Below are positions 11,408 to 24,100 of a stretch of DNA of 64,000 nt, one piece after another; the first letter of the stretch is position 1; each line of letters starts with the position of its first letter. Position numbers and translations under genes: made by a program. The stretch comes from Styela clava. Its lineage: Eukaryota; Chordata; Ascidiacea; Stolidobranchia; Styelidae. Location of the stretch: the NCBI RefSeq assembly GCF_964204865.1, contig NC_135255.1, forward strand, positions 10,693,135 to 10,757,134, read 5' to 3'. Below the pieces are notes generated by a model that saw only the letters and a program-made list of their open reading frames with translations, had not been told where the DNA came from and made no database searches.

Positions 11408-14400
11408 TTAGGTTGTGTGCGCTGGAGGCATTCCGACAGTAAAGAGAGTTGACAATAGGAAGAACAGTATAAAGAAGACGAGACAAAATCTGAAAATATA
11501 TTTCAAGAAGTTTGAATCATTTGTCAGAACCAATGATTTTTTCCATCTGCATAATCCTCTTCAATTTAATAAGTAGACATGATTTATCCTATAAAAGATT
11601 TTTGTAATTTACCTGTCCATAACACGGGCTGCGAATCTCCATTTTACAGCGACAACATCATCTTCTTCCTCGTCTTTCATGCTTTGTACAATGTCATGCA
11701 AGTCTCCACACATTTTGGTTATTTGCCTGAATGAAAAAAATAATCAAGGAATTTGTCATTGTAAACGTTTCACTGATTCCATAACCGTACAATGGTTAAG
11801 TTTCACATACCGTCATCCTATGCCATATGGATAGCTACGTGGTGCTAACTAGCAGTAGTATTGAATTTGAATGTCGACACCGTAAATCTACCAAACGTAG
11901 TTAATTGATTATATTCACATAGTAAATTAAGATCTGTAATTTTTCTAGGTAATACCCAAACTTAAATTGAACAGAAGAAAACAATAGAGCAATGCTTAAA
12001 TACATAGGCACCGAAGCCGAAACGAAGTAGTATCAAATCATTTACAGTACCGGTAGTCTAACCACTAGATTGTTGAATGCGATCACCGAACCACGACTAG
12101 GTGTGTAATTTTTAATTTTGATGAGGTCATCACACAAAACTTGAAAGTGAATAACAAATCACATAGTGCCACAAAATCTTGAAATATATATATATAAATG
12201 TAATACGATTTTAAACCACGGTATATTTCAAAGCAATCGGACCAGTAGTTAACGAGAGAGGCAATTTAAAAAAAAAGAATACTAACAACAGGTCAACAGC
12301 ACAGATAATATAACGACTCATAGGTTCAATTCGTATTCAAAAATGCATAAACAATGTTGGATTCATTTCTTGAGACGATGTCTATTTACAAGCTCAATCG
12401 ACCGATAGGTATGATTATTATAATCTATAAAACATTTTCAGCGATTTCGCAGTAAATACCGACGTCTCAACTAATGCTCTTTTTCATTTAACTAAATGTA
12501 GATTATTCAAAGATTCAATTTTGTTAACTTCTATTTTATTGAGAGTGTCGAATGTCTGTCAACGATTTCGAAATTGAACGTCACAACAAAACAGATTTTG
12601 AGATTCATAATATTTTGAAAATGAATCTGTTGATTAACAGGCCACCATGAAATTGAAAGAGATGTTATCACTTACTTTTCCGAATGCCTCAGCTGCATCG
12701 CCAGCACTGTGTTCGGATCCTTGTTTTGCTGAAAATCATTTTGAAAACTACCAAGCCTTTCGCCCACCTGCGATTTTACATATAAACAAATACTGTAAGA
12801 CATATTCACCAACCTCAATGAGTGAACAGAACTTTTTGTGACCTGATTTGTCCTTTTATGTTTGACTTATGTTGTAGAAAGGTTATCAAAAATATATCGA
12901 AGTATGAATATGCATGAACATAACACAGGTTTATTACGCTTACGAAAATTATCATTAAATGTCACTTTAGAAATGAAATATTTCTACACTATTCTTTTCA
13001 TTGTAATGCACTATCACCACTAGATTTCCTGAATTCCTAGAATTTCATGTTTCAAGACACCTGGAATTAATTAAACCGTGACTAATGTGACTCATTATGT
13101 GTAGAGATTACATTTGAGGTTAGGCCGATGTAATAGGCATGAAAATGATGCATAATCAGCTACCGGAATTATGTAAACATGATCACTGATATGGTGAAAA
13201 ACACAAAAAATAAACCAAAATATTAAGGGAAAATTTCATTAAAAAGTTAATTACGAACGATATTTCCGTGTTCTATGTTTACCTCCCACCCATCGTTGAG
13301 TCGTATACTTTATAAAATTTTATACACAACTCTTGGCTTAGCAGGGCAGTCCTTTTTCCAGTTATATTAAATGAGAAGTTAAAAATATGATAACACACGC
13401 CCTGCCATATAAATATAATAGTTTTATTTTTCTAACCTTCATCAATGGGAGTTCATCAGTCCCGTTCCCCACTTTTTCCATTGTGTCATTTTGCGTTTTT
13501 GTTTTAGGTGGAATTCTCATCAGTAAAATTTTTGGTAAAAATTCTAAGAACACGAGTTCGATCTGAATAACAAAAGAAATATTCATCATTACCTTTATTT
13601 TATCTTGTAATATTTACACTGAAATAGTAAGCTATTGAAATCTTTTCGTTTCAGCAAAGCGTGTATTATATATATACACACTTATGGCTATGGATGCAAA
13701 TTTATACTATTAATTCAGCTAATTCATTGCAACAAGTAAAGTGGCTATACTGTATAATACAGCCGCATAAAAACCCAACATCCTCTGAAGAAAATATCAA
13801 AAAAAAAGTTTAAACACAAAGACAGCTATTAAATAGTTTAATAACTTTTTGTTTTACAACCTACCCAAACTGGCATTCCCTCGCTTGTAGCTGGACTCGT
13901 ATGGTGTAAGTTCATGGATAAAACACTCGTGACAACTGACAGTGTTACCATTATAACACTGAAGAGAAAATATCTTCCTGTGGAAAAATAAGAAGTGAGA
14001 ATGTTAGATGAGTAGTATATAACAAAGACTATTTTTAAAGATTTTTTTATTCAATTAGAGAAGAAGGGAAAGCAGTTTATTCCCGGAACACCTTATTGAA
14101 ACACCTCAATTAATTCAGTAATCTAACTATTTGTTCTTCCGCAGTGAAGCAAAATAATTTATTTTCACTCCGCAGAATATAATGTCATATATATAAATAA
14201 GCAGCAGTAACTGACCCAAATACCAGCAGAATAGTAAACTCATACCCAGTAAAGGAATTTCTCCGGTAGGTGGCATGTTATCCGCTACGATTTGTAAAAA
14301 CACGACCATTGCTAGTAATACGGTGATACCTGTTATAAGTGTTATATAATTGATTAATTATCATTAGTAACATTGCGATCGTAGAAAATATTAATTAAAT

Positions 14401-17400
14401 TAGTTCTGTACACTGAAAAAGACATGATAAGCAACATTCAATGAGATCATTGCGTCTTCATTTAGTTCAGTAACATCGGTTGTAGAATCGCTCTTAAATA
14501 ACTGAATTTACAAAAAAATTTGTATAACGTAGTTTTAAAGTATTATCAACAATATATCACGTGTTTCTTTAATACTAACCCAAAGTCATTCTTTCACCAG
14601 AGTCTGCCGGTAATATAAATATGAGAATTGTCAGAGAGCACACAAGCACACAGGGGAGAATAAGGTTTATTATGTAAAACATAGATCTTCGGCGCATTCT
14701 GACGGTAAATGTTGCATCAACAAATGGATCTGGACAGCACTCGTATTTGACTTTGCTGCGGACGCCTGTCATATCTAAAATAAAAATGCTTCATGAAACT
14801 GAAGCGAATCAACCGGTAGCGCACACCACTTCCTCGTGTATAGTTATTGTACGTACACGATTACTTATTAGGAATATTTCCTCTGACAATAAAATGATAT
14901 TTTCTATTTTGATTTAGCTGTTTTGATCGTAAGATTAAGAATGGACTTATCCAGCAAGTGAATTTTTTTACAACTCAGTCTTTAATATATTGTGTATAAC
15001 AAGAAGACAATATTGGCCTATACGCTTGGCAGACAGATGTGGATTCGTTTCTCACTTTGAAGATTTGTGGGATGAAGTCATCAAAATTAAAATTTGCGCA
15101 CCGTGTGACGGTAGCGAAGATGACTTGTTGTGGTCGGAAGACAACGGCGTACTAACCCAATTAACAACACAAAAAGTGACAAATGCGGGCATGGAGAGTA
15201 TCGGTTTAGCAATATCAAACCAGGATCTTCACACTGAAACCGGTCTGAATTACTTATAAATTAACTTACTAACAAAATCCCATTCACTGCTGTTGTAATA
15301 CGACGAATTATCTGCTAATCCATCGTAGAGGAGATTCAAGTCAATCTAAAGTAAACAACACAATACTGTACATTTTAGAGTTGTAATTTTCTAGAAAATT
15401 GAAGAACAAAAAAAATTATTGTTTATTTAAAAAAGTACACAGGAAGAGCGCTGAATGACATCAGTTAGATCATGACATCACTCAGTAAAAATTTTGGTAG
15501 TTATGTTTGTTTCTCAAATTAATATTCACAGGTTCTAGAACTGCCTTTATAAAGATTTGTTTTTATACAGATTACTTTTGAAATTACTTTAAGCAATGCA
15601 AATATATATACAGCATATGAGTTGCATGATACATATAATCACTGACAGGAAAAGTTGAAAAATCGGAAAAAAAAACGTGAAAACATAAAGAAGCGAAATT
15701 ATTTGAATACAGGAACAACTGAAATAATAAAATTCTAATTAATGGAATATAAAAGAAAACAATACCAACCAAATTTCCATGATGAGTCCATGCTCCAAAC
15801 TTGATATCACAACTTTGCTCATCAAAAGGGAAATTTTGTATGTCAACATCACATGTTGTCTTGAATATTCCTGGTGGTAACCATTCAACAACACCATTTT
15901 CGTATATGATGACGTTGGTGTGCTTCAATTGATCAAATGAATCTGCAGCACTGAAATTTTTATTTTTGCGAACATTTTATTATGCCTATTCATCAAATTC
16001 ATATGGTGCAATCACAGCAACTTTGAAATACGTAAAAATGAAAATTTTAGCGTAGTAATTATATTATTCAATTTGTACCTGTTGTAAACTAATATATCTG
16101 GCTTCCAAACCAGTTTGGAAGGCAATCTAATAGATGTAATGTTCGCATGTTCTTTCGAATCCCATTTTAGTTGTACATCATTCCATGCCTGAAAATAAAA
16201 AAAACTAAACTTTTTTGTTTGCGTAATGTGCTGTTTAATGAGATGTCTAGATTCAATATCGCTGAACAGACTCAAAATTGTGACGTCAACAATAGATTGT
16301 GATTTAATCTTGTTGACAAAAACAATACTTACACATGTCATGTAAATGCTCGTAGTCAGCAGTTGATTTTTTTCATCCTGCAAAATTATAACATTCGGTA
16401 TCATACAGTTTTTACTAACGGGAGAAACGCATGCACAAACTCTGTTTCATTAAAGATAGGCATACTATACCAGGTCAATGATTTGTTGTATAGCCAAAGA
16501 AAAGTTGACCATTACGACATCGTCGTAATTTTCAACAGGTCGAACGGTCGGGTTATAATTCTTCATGAGGTGTGCTACCAATTTCGTTTCTGGAAGAGTT
16601 ACTAATGGATTTGCTGAACATCCAGGAACTGAAAAATATATTTTGGAGTTATTGCCCTGTTTTCCGCCGTATTAAATAATTTAGCAACGTTGCCACTCAA
16701 CATTCAGAAATTCTCGTTAAACATAAAATCACCACGCACTTATTGGTTATTTCGTCGACTGAAAATGGAAGAGAAAAATATTGGAAAGAGATATTACCAA
16801 ATTATCATATGTCTATACACAATCACTATGTAATAAAATATTGTCCAATAAGTACTTTATTGACTGTTTTTTTTTTACGCTTCATTTCGATTTTAGCTTC
16901 ACATTAATTCTTCCTTCAATGTAGTCTGATTATGATTGTCCAGTGTTCATCGAGTCCCCTCCCTATCTATCTGATATGGTACAATCGCGTTAATTGTGAA
17001 TGTTGGCACCTCCCGCATAGCTATAATGACTGGAAAAAATTAGCATTGCAATATTTCGAGGAAAGCATCTAATCCTAAAGAAACACCATTTATCACACCT
17101 TGCTGAAATAAGTCTTGTCACACTAAGGATTTGTGTGTAAACTAAACAATAACTCAACTTGTTATTATCTAACAAGAACAGTGATGCTTTTCGAATAAAG
17201 TGATTTGATTTAAGAAAAGTATTCATCGCATGGCACAACTAGCGCCGTTATATTGTCATAGACTAATTTAGGTTAAGAATAATACTGGGAATATTTAAAA
17301 TGATAAAATATTAACGTTATTTGTGAACGACGTCCGGTCAAAACAAGTTGTCACTAATCGTAGGGCCAGGGTCGTCCAACCTTTTTGGCCGAAGGGCCAC

Positions 17401-20400
17401 ATGTAGTTTACTAATAATTGCGCGGGCCACTTAATATGGTAGTTAAGTTCTAGATTTACTACACTGTCTTCACATTATCCTCACACTCAACAGCGCCATA
17501 GCATTCCCGAGCTCTTCAACGCGACGATAATGGTCTGTCTTGACAGGCTTATTTTTGCAAACACCTCTTGGCACACATTGGCAACCCGAACAACACATTC
17601 CATAACGAATTCTCAATCAGAGAATGTCTTCGATTTCTTCGCGAATAATTCTGCCACCAGGTAGCTCTCTTCCACAACTGACTCCTGGTGCATGAAAGTT
17701 TTTAGAAGACATTATGATAATTTTTTCACCTTATCTTGTCTTATCGCCGAAACATCAAGGATTTTCTGTATGTACGTACCACGCCTAAACACACAGCGTT
17801 GGCAATTAGGCCCCCCCACCAGGTTTGATCAAGGTTGACCAGGTTGGTTAGTGATATATTTGAATGAGAGACCAGGTGATAAATTAGAAGACTATTGTCT
17901 CACAAATCAGATAACGTCATATAGAGCAGTAAAACACTAAGTGTGTAAGCGACTATGGCACCTTTACGTGTCCTTCCAGTTGGTTTCGATTTTCGACTGG
18001 TTTCTGCGCTGGCAGAGCGTATTTCAGGAAAATAAACAAATCGTTTGTATCAAATTTTTGTATACCACATCACTCGAAAAATAGTTTTACTCATTTTTTT
18101 TATTCAATTCCGAAAAACAGAGCGCGGGCCACTCGAAATGCTTCCGCGGGCCATATGCCATATGTGGCCACGGGTTGGACGACCCTGGTTTAGACGGAAC
18201 ACAATAACGAGGTTTTTGGATATTTGGTGTTTCAATAACTAAAAATAAGAAGATTATATGCATTCAATTTTTTTAAATTAGGCATCCCTGCAGTATTTGC
18301 AATAGGGAGGCTATGTTGGGCAGTTGATAAAAACTTTGCGCACCATTTACATGCTTTAGTTGCTCCAAAAACTTTTTATATAGAATTTACAAATAACACA
18401 AAAAATATTCAACTCTACAAGACTAACAAAGTAGACGTACTCAAATTTACAATCTGCATGTGTATAAAAATTTATCTATGAATGGCTAATATTTCAATCA
18501 AACAACGAAATTCAAAACAAAGTTCGAAATTCAGGTTTCAGAATGAATCTTGGGGCAATTATCGTCATCTCACTGTAAAATTTATCCAACTTTCAAATTC
18601 CATGGGTGGTAATGGAGGTTTTGTCAGACATATATTTTTCAACCTATTTAAATAGTGACAGTAATTTTGAATCTTCAATTTTCGTTTATCAGAAATTCCT
18701 TACATATTTTTATTGCGTCATCAACGCATCATGTTATTATCTTGACCACCAGCTGACCATCTATAAAACAACTTCACGTTTTGATTGTCTGCTAATGAAT
18801 ATAGCTTTTACAAACAATTTACCTTTTGTCAATTGTTAGGATATTTCAACAAAGTATCACAAAATCATTTGAAAGTGCTCTGGCATAAACAGAATTGAAA
18901 ACATCAAAGACACTAAAAAATCTCTAAAAATCGTAATTATAACATGGTATGTCTTGAATAGGTGAATTTTATTTTCAAATTATGATTTATTGATCCTGTT
19001 ATATATAATATACGACATTAGAAACGTTAACGATTAGCCTAAAGCTCATATTTCAGTATCAGGTTGTCATGAATTCTACTACTCGAAATAATTTTTTATA
19101 GTTGTGTTACTTATCCTTCTTGAGTCTGTAATTAAGCGCAGAGAAAAAATCACCTGCTCTATGCACTTCTGTTAGTAAATTTGGAGAAATGTTTTCGATC
19201 ATAAGATCTCTAGCGTACATAGAAACTAACGAAGAATTACTGGTCAAAGGTTCAAAGTTCATATAAAAATCTGACCCCACAATCTAGACGAGGCATAATT
19301 CCAAGAAATATGGCTTTCCTCAACAATATCGAAAGTAAACAAAAGGTACATGCGAGATATATGAAGTCATAAATTGCCTAATTAACATTTTCCGCTTGTA
19401 ATAAAAGACGAGCTGCGTAATATCCATTTCCCCTGAAGCATCTTCTACTGTTCGGAATCGTAGATCTTCGAAAAGGCATTGTTTTATTATTGGCCATACA
19501 TGAATCATAAATAAATATAGTTCAACTATGTATGTGGTGAATTAAAAGTGATCTCACTGTTATCGTTTTTTAATCATCAAAATTTGTGTGATCCATACAT
19601 TTTTTTATTAGATTTGGTTTTAAGTTAAAAACTTTTTACATACAAGTTTTAATATTAGATTCTCATCATTTTGTATTCATAAAGTTTTGACTAAATTAGG
19701 GCTGAAAAAACTCGAGATTTTTTCTAATAAGCGAAGATCCATATATTCATAAACTGAAACAGAATCAAAACCGCAAACTCTGACGGCAATAAACATTTTT
19801 TAATGTTATTGAATATCAAGAATTTTAAGGTTTTCATGAGCGGTGATATCCTTTATCTATTGAACCTATTGACAAACTAGACCCAATTAACAAAGCTTGT
19901 CATTGAAACGATATAGTCCCACCCTTTTTGTGTTGTAGTGATTAAAGTATTGTAACAATGAAATAAACTACAATGTATGCTCACAGGTCAGAAACAATAA
20001 AGAACACAATAGCAATTATCGTCAAATATCGAATATACTCAGTATGAATATGTAACTCTGATGTAGTATATTTGAAAGTTTGGTGAAAGTCTTTTCACAA
20101 TTCAGTTCCACATTTACCAAACTCTGGCGCGGTGCAGATAAATTAATAATTTTACTCCAGCCAAAGTTGCGAGAATCGGCATGTTTGTTCACTTCTCTTC
20201 AGATAAGCACAGTCACATCTGGGTTATTTTTTCTACATTCAAGGTATATCTTATCACAAAATGGATTAAAATCCGGAGATTTATTTAGCTCAAATCTGAC
20301 TCATTCAATTTTAACAGATTCTGTAATTTTATGTAAACAACAATGCGTAACACAGGTGCTGGCGGTTAATTTATCTTTTTCATCGCGATATGCTAATTTT

Positions 20401-21151
20401 CGTTCTTGCTTAACAATAAATGGGTTGTCAAAAACAATATCCAGCCTGACACAGGGTAATTGATTTTAGACATTTCGAACTTGTGAACCACTCTCTGAGT
20501 ACATAATAATATGAAATGTAGTAAATTTACTAAAATATGGGCGTAATATTACAAGTGATACTAAGCTAGTACTACTGTAGGATTCATCACCCATAACTGC
20601 TTACTTTAACAAAGTTATCAAAACACAATCACAGGAAAATAGATAAAATGATAATATTTCATATCGTTCATTTTGGGCATCAGACAACACTGAATATCAC
20701 GCATGAATGTACTTACTCCACTGTAATTATCAAGATTTCGAATAAAGGTCTACTAAGTTAGTAAATGTAAATATGCAGAGTAAAATTTTAAACTGTGATG
20801 AAAATTTAAACCCACAACAATATGGCAGCAATTAATTTTGTCAATTTGGAAAGTATCAAACTGACCTATTATTACGCTTATTACGTATTTTCTTTCATAT
20901 TTTCAAACAAATACATGAGGTATCTTACTTGATAATTCTATTTTGTGTTATTAGGAAGTTATAGGTATCATTAGTGAATCTTCACCTGTTACAAAGTTTG
21001 AAATATTTGACGATTGAAATGCACAAGAAAAATAACATAAGTTCTAATTTTCAATGCGATAAAAATGAATTTGAAAAATAGGCTAGGTTTTACTGAACTC
21101 ACCACTGCTAAATACAAATAGAACAAACGCAATTGCCGGAACCATCTTCAT
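11408..21151 (-). CDS. Nicotinic acetylcholine receptor, alpha-type subunit, complete, 13 exons
   Basis: Predicted 474-residue Cys-loop channel subunit. Exons: 21151..21103, 16628..16471, 16377..16333, 16188..16079, 15950..15770, 15345..15270, 14774..14580, 14329..14246, 13977..13865, 13562..13437, 12767..12676, 11726..11613, 11489..11408; phases agree throughout. Signal peptide MKMVPAIAFVLFVFSS. Ligand loop A WKPDILVYN (Y119); Cys-loop C154 and C168 with 13 residues between; loop B FGAW (W175); loop C YECC with the vicinal pair C219-C220 that defines alpha subunits. M1 about 238-260. M2 has E267 (-1', cation selectivity) and L277 (9'). M3 about 301-322. The M3-M4 loop is short, and M4 is encoded by the last exon, ending MPPAHTT. 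Loop D has Tyr81 where many subunits have Trp, and the loop C position after CCPDP is Phe224, not Tyr. Closest by eye to alpha7-like or muscle alpha-like chains. An upstream stop in frame with no earlier ATG supports the start. Confidence 0.95.
14979..15259 (+). pseudogene. Antisense coding-like segment in nicotinic receptor intron 6
   Basis: On the strand opposite the receptor gene, inside its sixth intron, a 90-codon frame opens just after an acceptor-like tract (TTTTTTTACAACTCAG) and ends in TAA. It reads like protein: RRQYWPIRLADRCGF, SHFEDLWDEVIKIKI, CAPCDGSEDDLLWSEDN. Its first ATG falls late (NAGMESIGL), so it cannot be a simple intact gene. It is richer in G+C than the surrounding intron. 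It may be an exon of a nested gene, a transposon-protein remnant, or chance. No family recognised. Confidence 0.3.
17367..18187. mobile_element. 821-bp MITE with 15-base perfect terminal inverted repeats
   Basis: Begins CAGGGTCGTCCAACC and ends with its exact complement GGTTGGACGACCCTG, inside intron 1 of the nicotinic receptor gene. Subterminal text is also mirrored (TTGGCCGAAGGGCCACAT against ATATGTGGCC, with GCGGGCCACT at both ends). CAGGG termini fit the hAT superfamily. I could not find a matching 8-base target duplication, so the flanks have diverged or rearranged. No transposase reading frame seen. The left end of a second copy lies at 63171. Confidence 0.8.
19107..20480 (-). pseudogene. 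Decayed coding sequence in nicotinic receptor intron 1
   Basis: Two stretches on the minus strand read like protein but are interrupted. Segment A (about 20461..20040) stays in one frame except for two TGA codons, with text such as DIVFDNPFIVKQERKLAYRD, FELNKSPDFNPFCDKIYLEC and SRNFGWSKIINLSAPRQSL. Segment B (about 19530..19107) is one frame broken by TGA at 19322 and TAG at 19286, with KQCLFEDLRFRTVEDASGEM, SSLVSMYARDLMIENISPNL and FFSALNYRLKKDK before the TAA. I do not recognise the family. This is most simply one or two pseudogenes or a transposase relic. The TAG at 19286 could instead be a splice acceptor, which would make the tail a real nested exon. Confidence 0.4.
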
Positions 21152-24100
21152 GATCTTTTTGTTTATCTCCTTGTTCTTTAAACCAGACCTCAAACTCTGT
21201 CTTCTCTTTAACGGGTTAGCTTCACGAATATGTCCCCCGGAGAAGTATTGAATGATTTATAGACTTGATAAACCGCAATACGTTGATCATACGGAATGAT
21301 CTACTTGCGACACCTAACGACAGACATAAAATAAATAAATTTACAATTTCGGAAATTATGTTCTTAAAAAAAATATACTCAAGTATTTTGGCAATTAAAT
21401 CATGCATTATCAATTATCGCAATAACCTACGAATGAAAATTTAAATTCACCTCTATCTATATATTTTACAATCGCTTAAAAAAGGCTACTTCGCGTCTGG
21501 ATCTATTCATTATTTTCTTTCAATGATAATCCGTATAAGTTGACAACTCAATATTGTTCACGTGAATTATCACCAGACAACTGACTAATCCATTGATTAA
21601 AACATGGTGAACGAATAATCAGACGACAAAAAATGACAAGATTGACAAATAAATATTACCAATATTATATGTTTGACCTTGCATCACTAACAACAAGTTT
21701 TTTTTTAGCCGAGACTGTCCAGATTTAGGTGTATCTTCCTAGTGTGTGGTCTCATTAGATTGTGCCTCACAATGGCTTTTTAGTTTTTCAATAGGCGAGT
21801 TGTGTATGAGTGAACTAGCTCTCTTGGAATTTTCGACAAAGAGAATATCGATTAAATTCAACATGACATTTGTCACATATGGTGGATGTTTTTGTGGGCC
21901 ACCAGAGTTCATGATGTACTGTTTCGTAATGTTTTATTCACTTTTCCGTTTACCTCGAAAACTTTAGTATATGTTATACTCTGACAACTTAATGCTTGTA
22001 TTTGTAACAGGGCGTATGAACGATACTTCATGGAGATGCTGCAACAAATTTTGAAAACAACTTGCGTGTGAATGGAGATATCAGGTTTGGGAGACAGCGA
22101 GAACAAAGAACAGGAAGACAAAGCCTTTTTTTGAAAATGTATTGTTTTAATGTTTTCTTATGTGTCAAATTTTCTCCTTTTTAAAAAAATTATTATAAGG
22201 GAGAAAAGGATGAAAAATTTTGTACTTTTTTTCAATAAATTCTGATTAAAACTAGCTATTCCTAAATTTTCAATAAGGAAGTAGCCTAGTTACCCGGTTT
22301 TGTGGTGGTGATATGGTATGGGGGTGTTAATATAAACTTGAATGGAACCCCTGTTATACTTGGTTTCCATGATGGGTATATTATGTCGAGATGAACTACA
22401 AAATTCGATCAAGGAGTTAACTTTTCTCGTATACATAAACTAAGTCGCCAATAAATTTGAACGTAGGAGATCCAAACCTTAGAAAACTACATTGTCGTAG
22501 TGTGCAAGGTTTCTTATAATTCGATTGAGGTGGTAATCTATACCTGCCAATACCCCAAACCAGATATTTGTAATACTCCTCTGTTTTTTTACAGGCGATA
22601 TAAGATTTACCAATGTTGTATTGACAATTTGAATCATTTTTTCAAATTTCAATCTCACCATTTACGCATTACTTGTAGTGAACAATGTAAAATGATAGTC
22701 GTGGAATTTTGAAGATCTTACTTAGCAGCGACGCCCAAATTTGAGAATAACAAGCCTATAACAGTTCCAAAATATTAAAATGATATATATCTCTGCATAA
22801 TTGCACATGTATATATTGCTAGCTATTTTTCATTTTTTTTTGCTTAGGTTTTTGAAATTTCACAAATTAAGTTTTTGAAGACACAAATCAAATAACTGAA
22901 TCGTATTTTTGTATTCCTGGAAATTGTAATTTAGATGCAATAATCGAAAATTAGTCCCGATAAAGCTGTCATAGACTAGACTTAACTACTTTTCTTTCTG
23001 AATAGCGGAGGGTCAAATATTTTGAATCAAAATGATGGTTATGAAATAAGTAAACCAGTTTGTGAGCACCAAATTTCAAAAAAAAAAATTGAAATAAGCA
23101 TCAAAAATTTTGCAACAGTAAAGTTTCGGAAGTCAGGGGTCTGGTAAAGATTTATATATTTATAAACTAAAACACGATCAAAACCGCAAGATGGCGTGAT
23201 GACGGTGTTTCAAATTGTTGCCTGGGCTACCACGTACCTGTTGGGGTTTTCGAAATACCCGTTGTTGGTGTCATAATCGAATGAGACATATAATTCAACC
23301 AGAAAATTAGGTATTGGAAATCACCTACGATATGAGGAATATCTAAAGTTGAGAAGAACAATTGATAAAGTTGACTAGGAAAGGTATTGCTGTTAAGAGA
23401 AAACCAGCACATCCCCACAAACAATTGTTATTTGGACATTTACAAATAACTAAATTTAATCAGGCTACGTTTTGAAAACAACTAAAAGATTGAAAATGAA
23501 TATCTTGAGCAGCACCTATATAACAATGCCAACGCTTTCCATGCTAACTTGCTAACAGAAAACTTGTTCTCCACACTACAAATATGGCGAGCATAATAAG
23601 ACTGATACAAAGACGTTATATCTTCCTATCAGATGAAAATATGTATGTATTGATACGAAATTATAATTTAAATTAATTATAATTATAATTTACAAATTTA
23701 AACTTAGACAAAAATAACTTAGGTACATACATGCACAATGTGAGCAATGAATTGACTTAATAGATCAGTATAAAGTGGATCGAACAAACGAGAATGCAAA
23801 TTCCATAAACAGTGGTAGTGTCTAGTTGGTCCTCAGACAAATTGAATTGTTCGAGTGAACTTACAACAACAAAATTTGTCCCACTTGAAGACCTCTCAGC
23901 GTCATTCAAAATTGGCGGTCGTTTTGATTTGAAGCCACGGGTAATGACAATAGTGTATACAGATACGGTGAATTTATTTTTTAGTGTATGTTTTAGAATA
24001 GAGCAACAAACATTGGTACATTATTCGTGGTATTGAGAATGGTTGAAAAAAGGAAATCTATTTACTCGTACAGGCAAGCGTGAGGTTGGATAATGAGATA

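Noticed and set aside
20080-20463. 127-codon plus-strand open frame
   Set aside because: The minus strand of the same interval reads more like protein, though interrupted; the plus frame lacks an ATG start and looks like its shadow.
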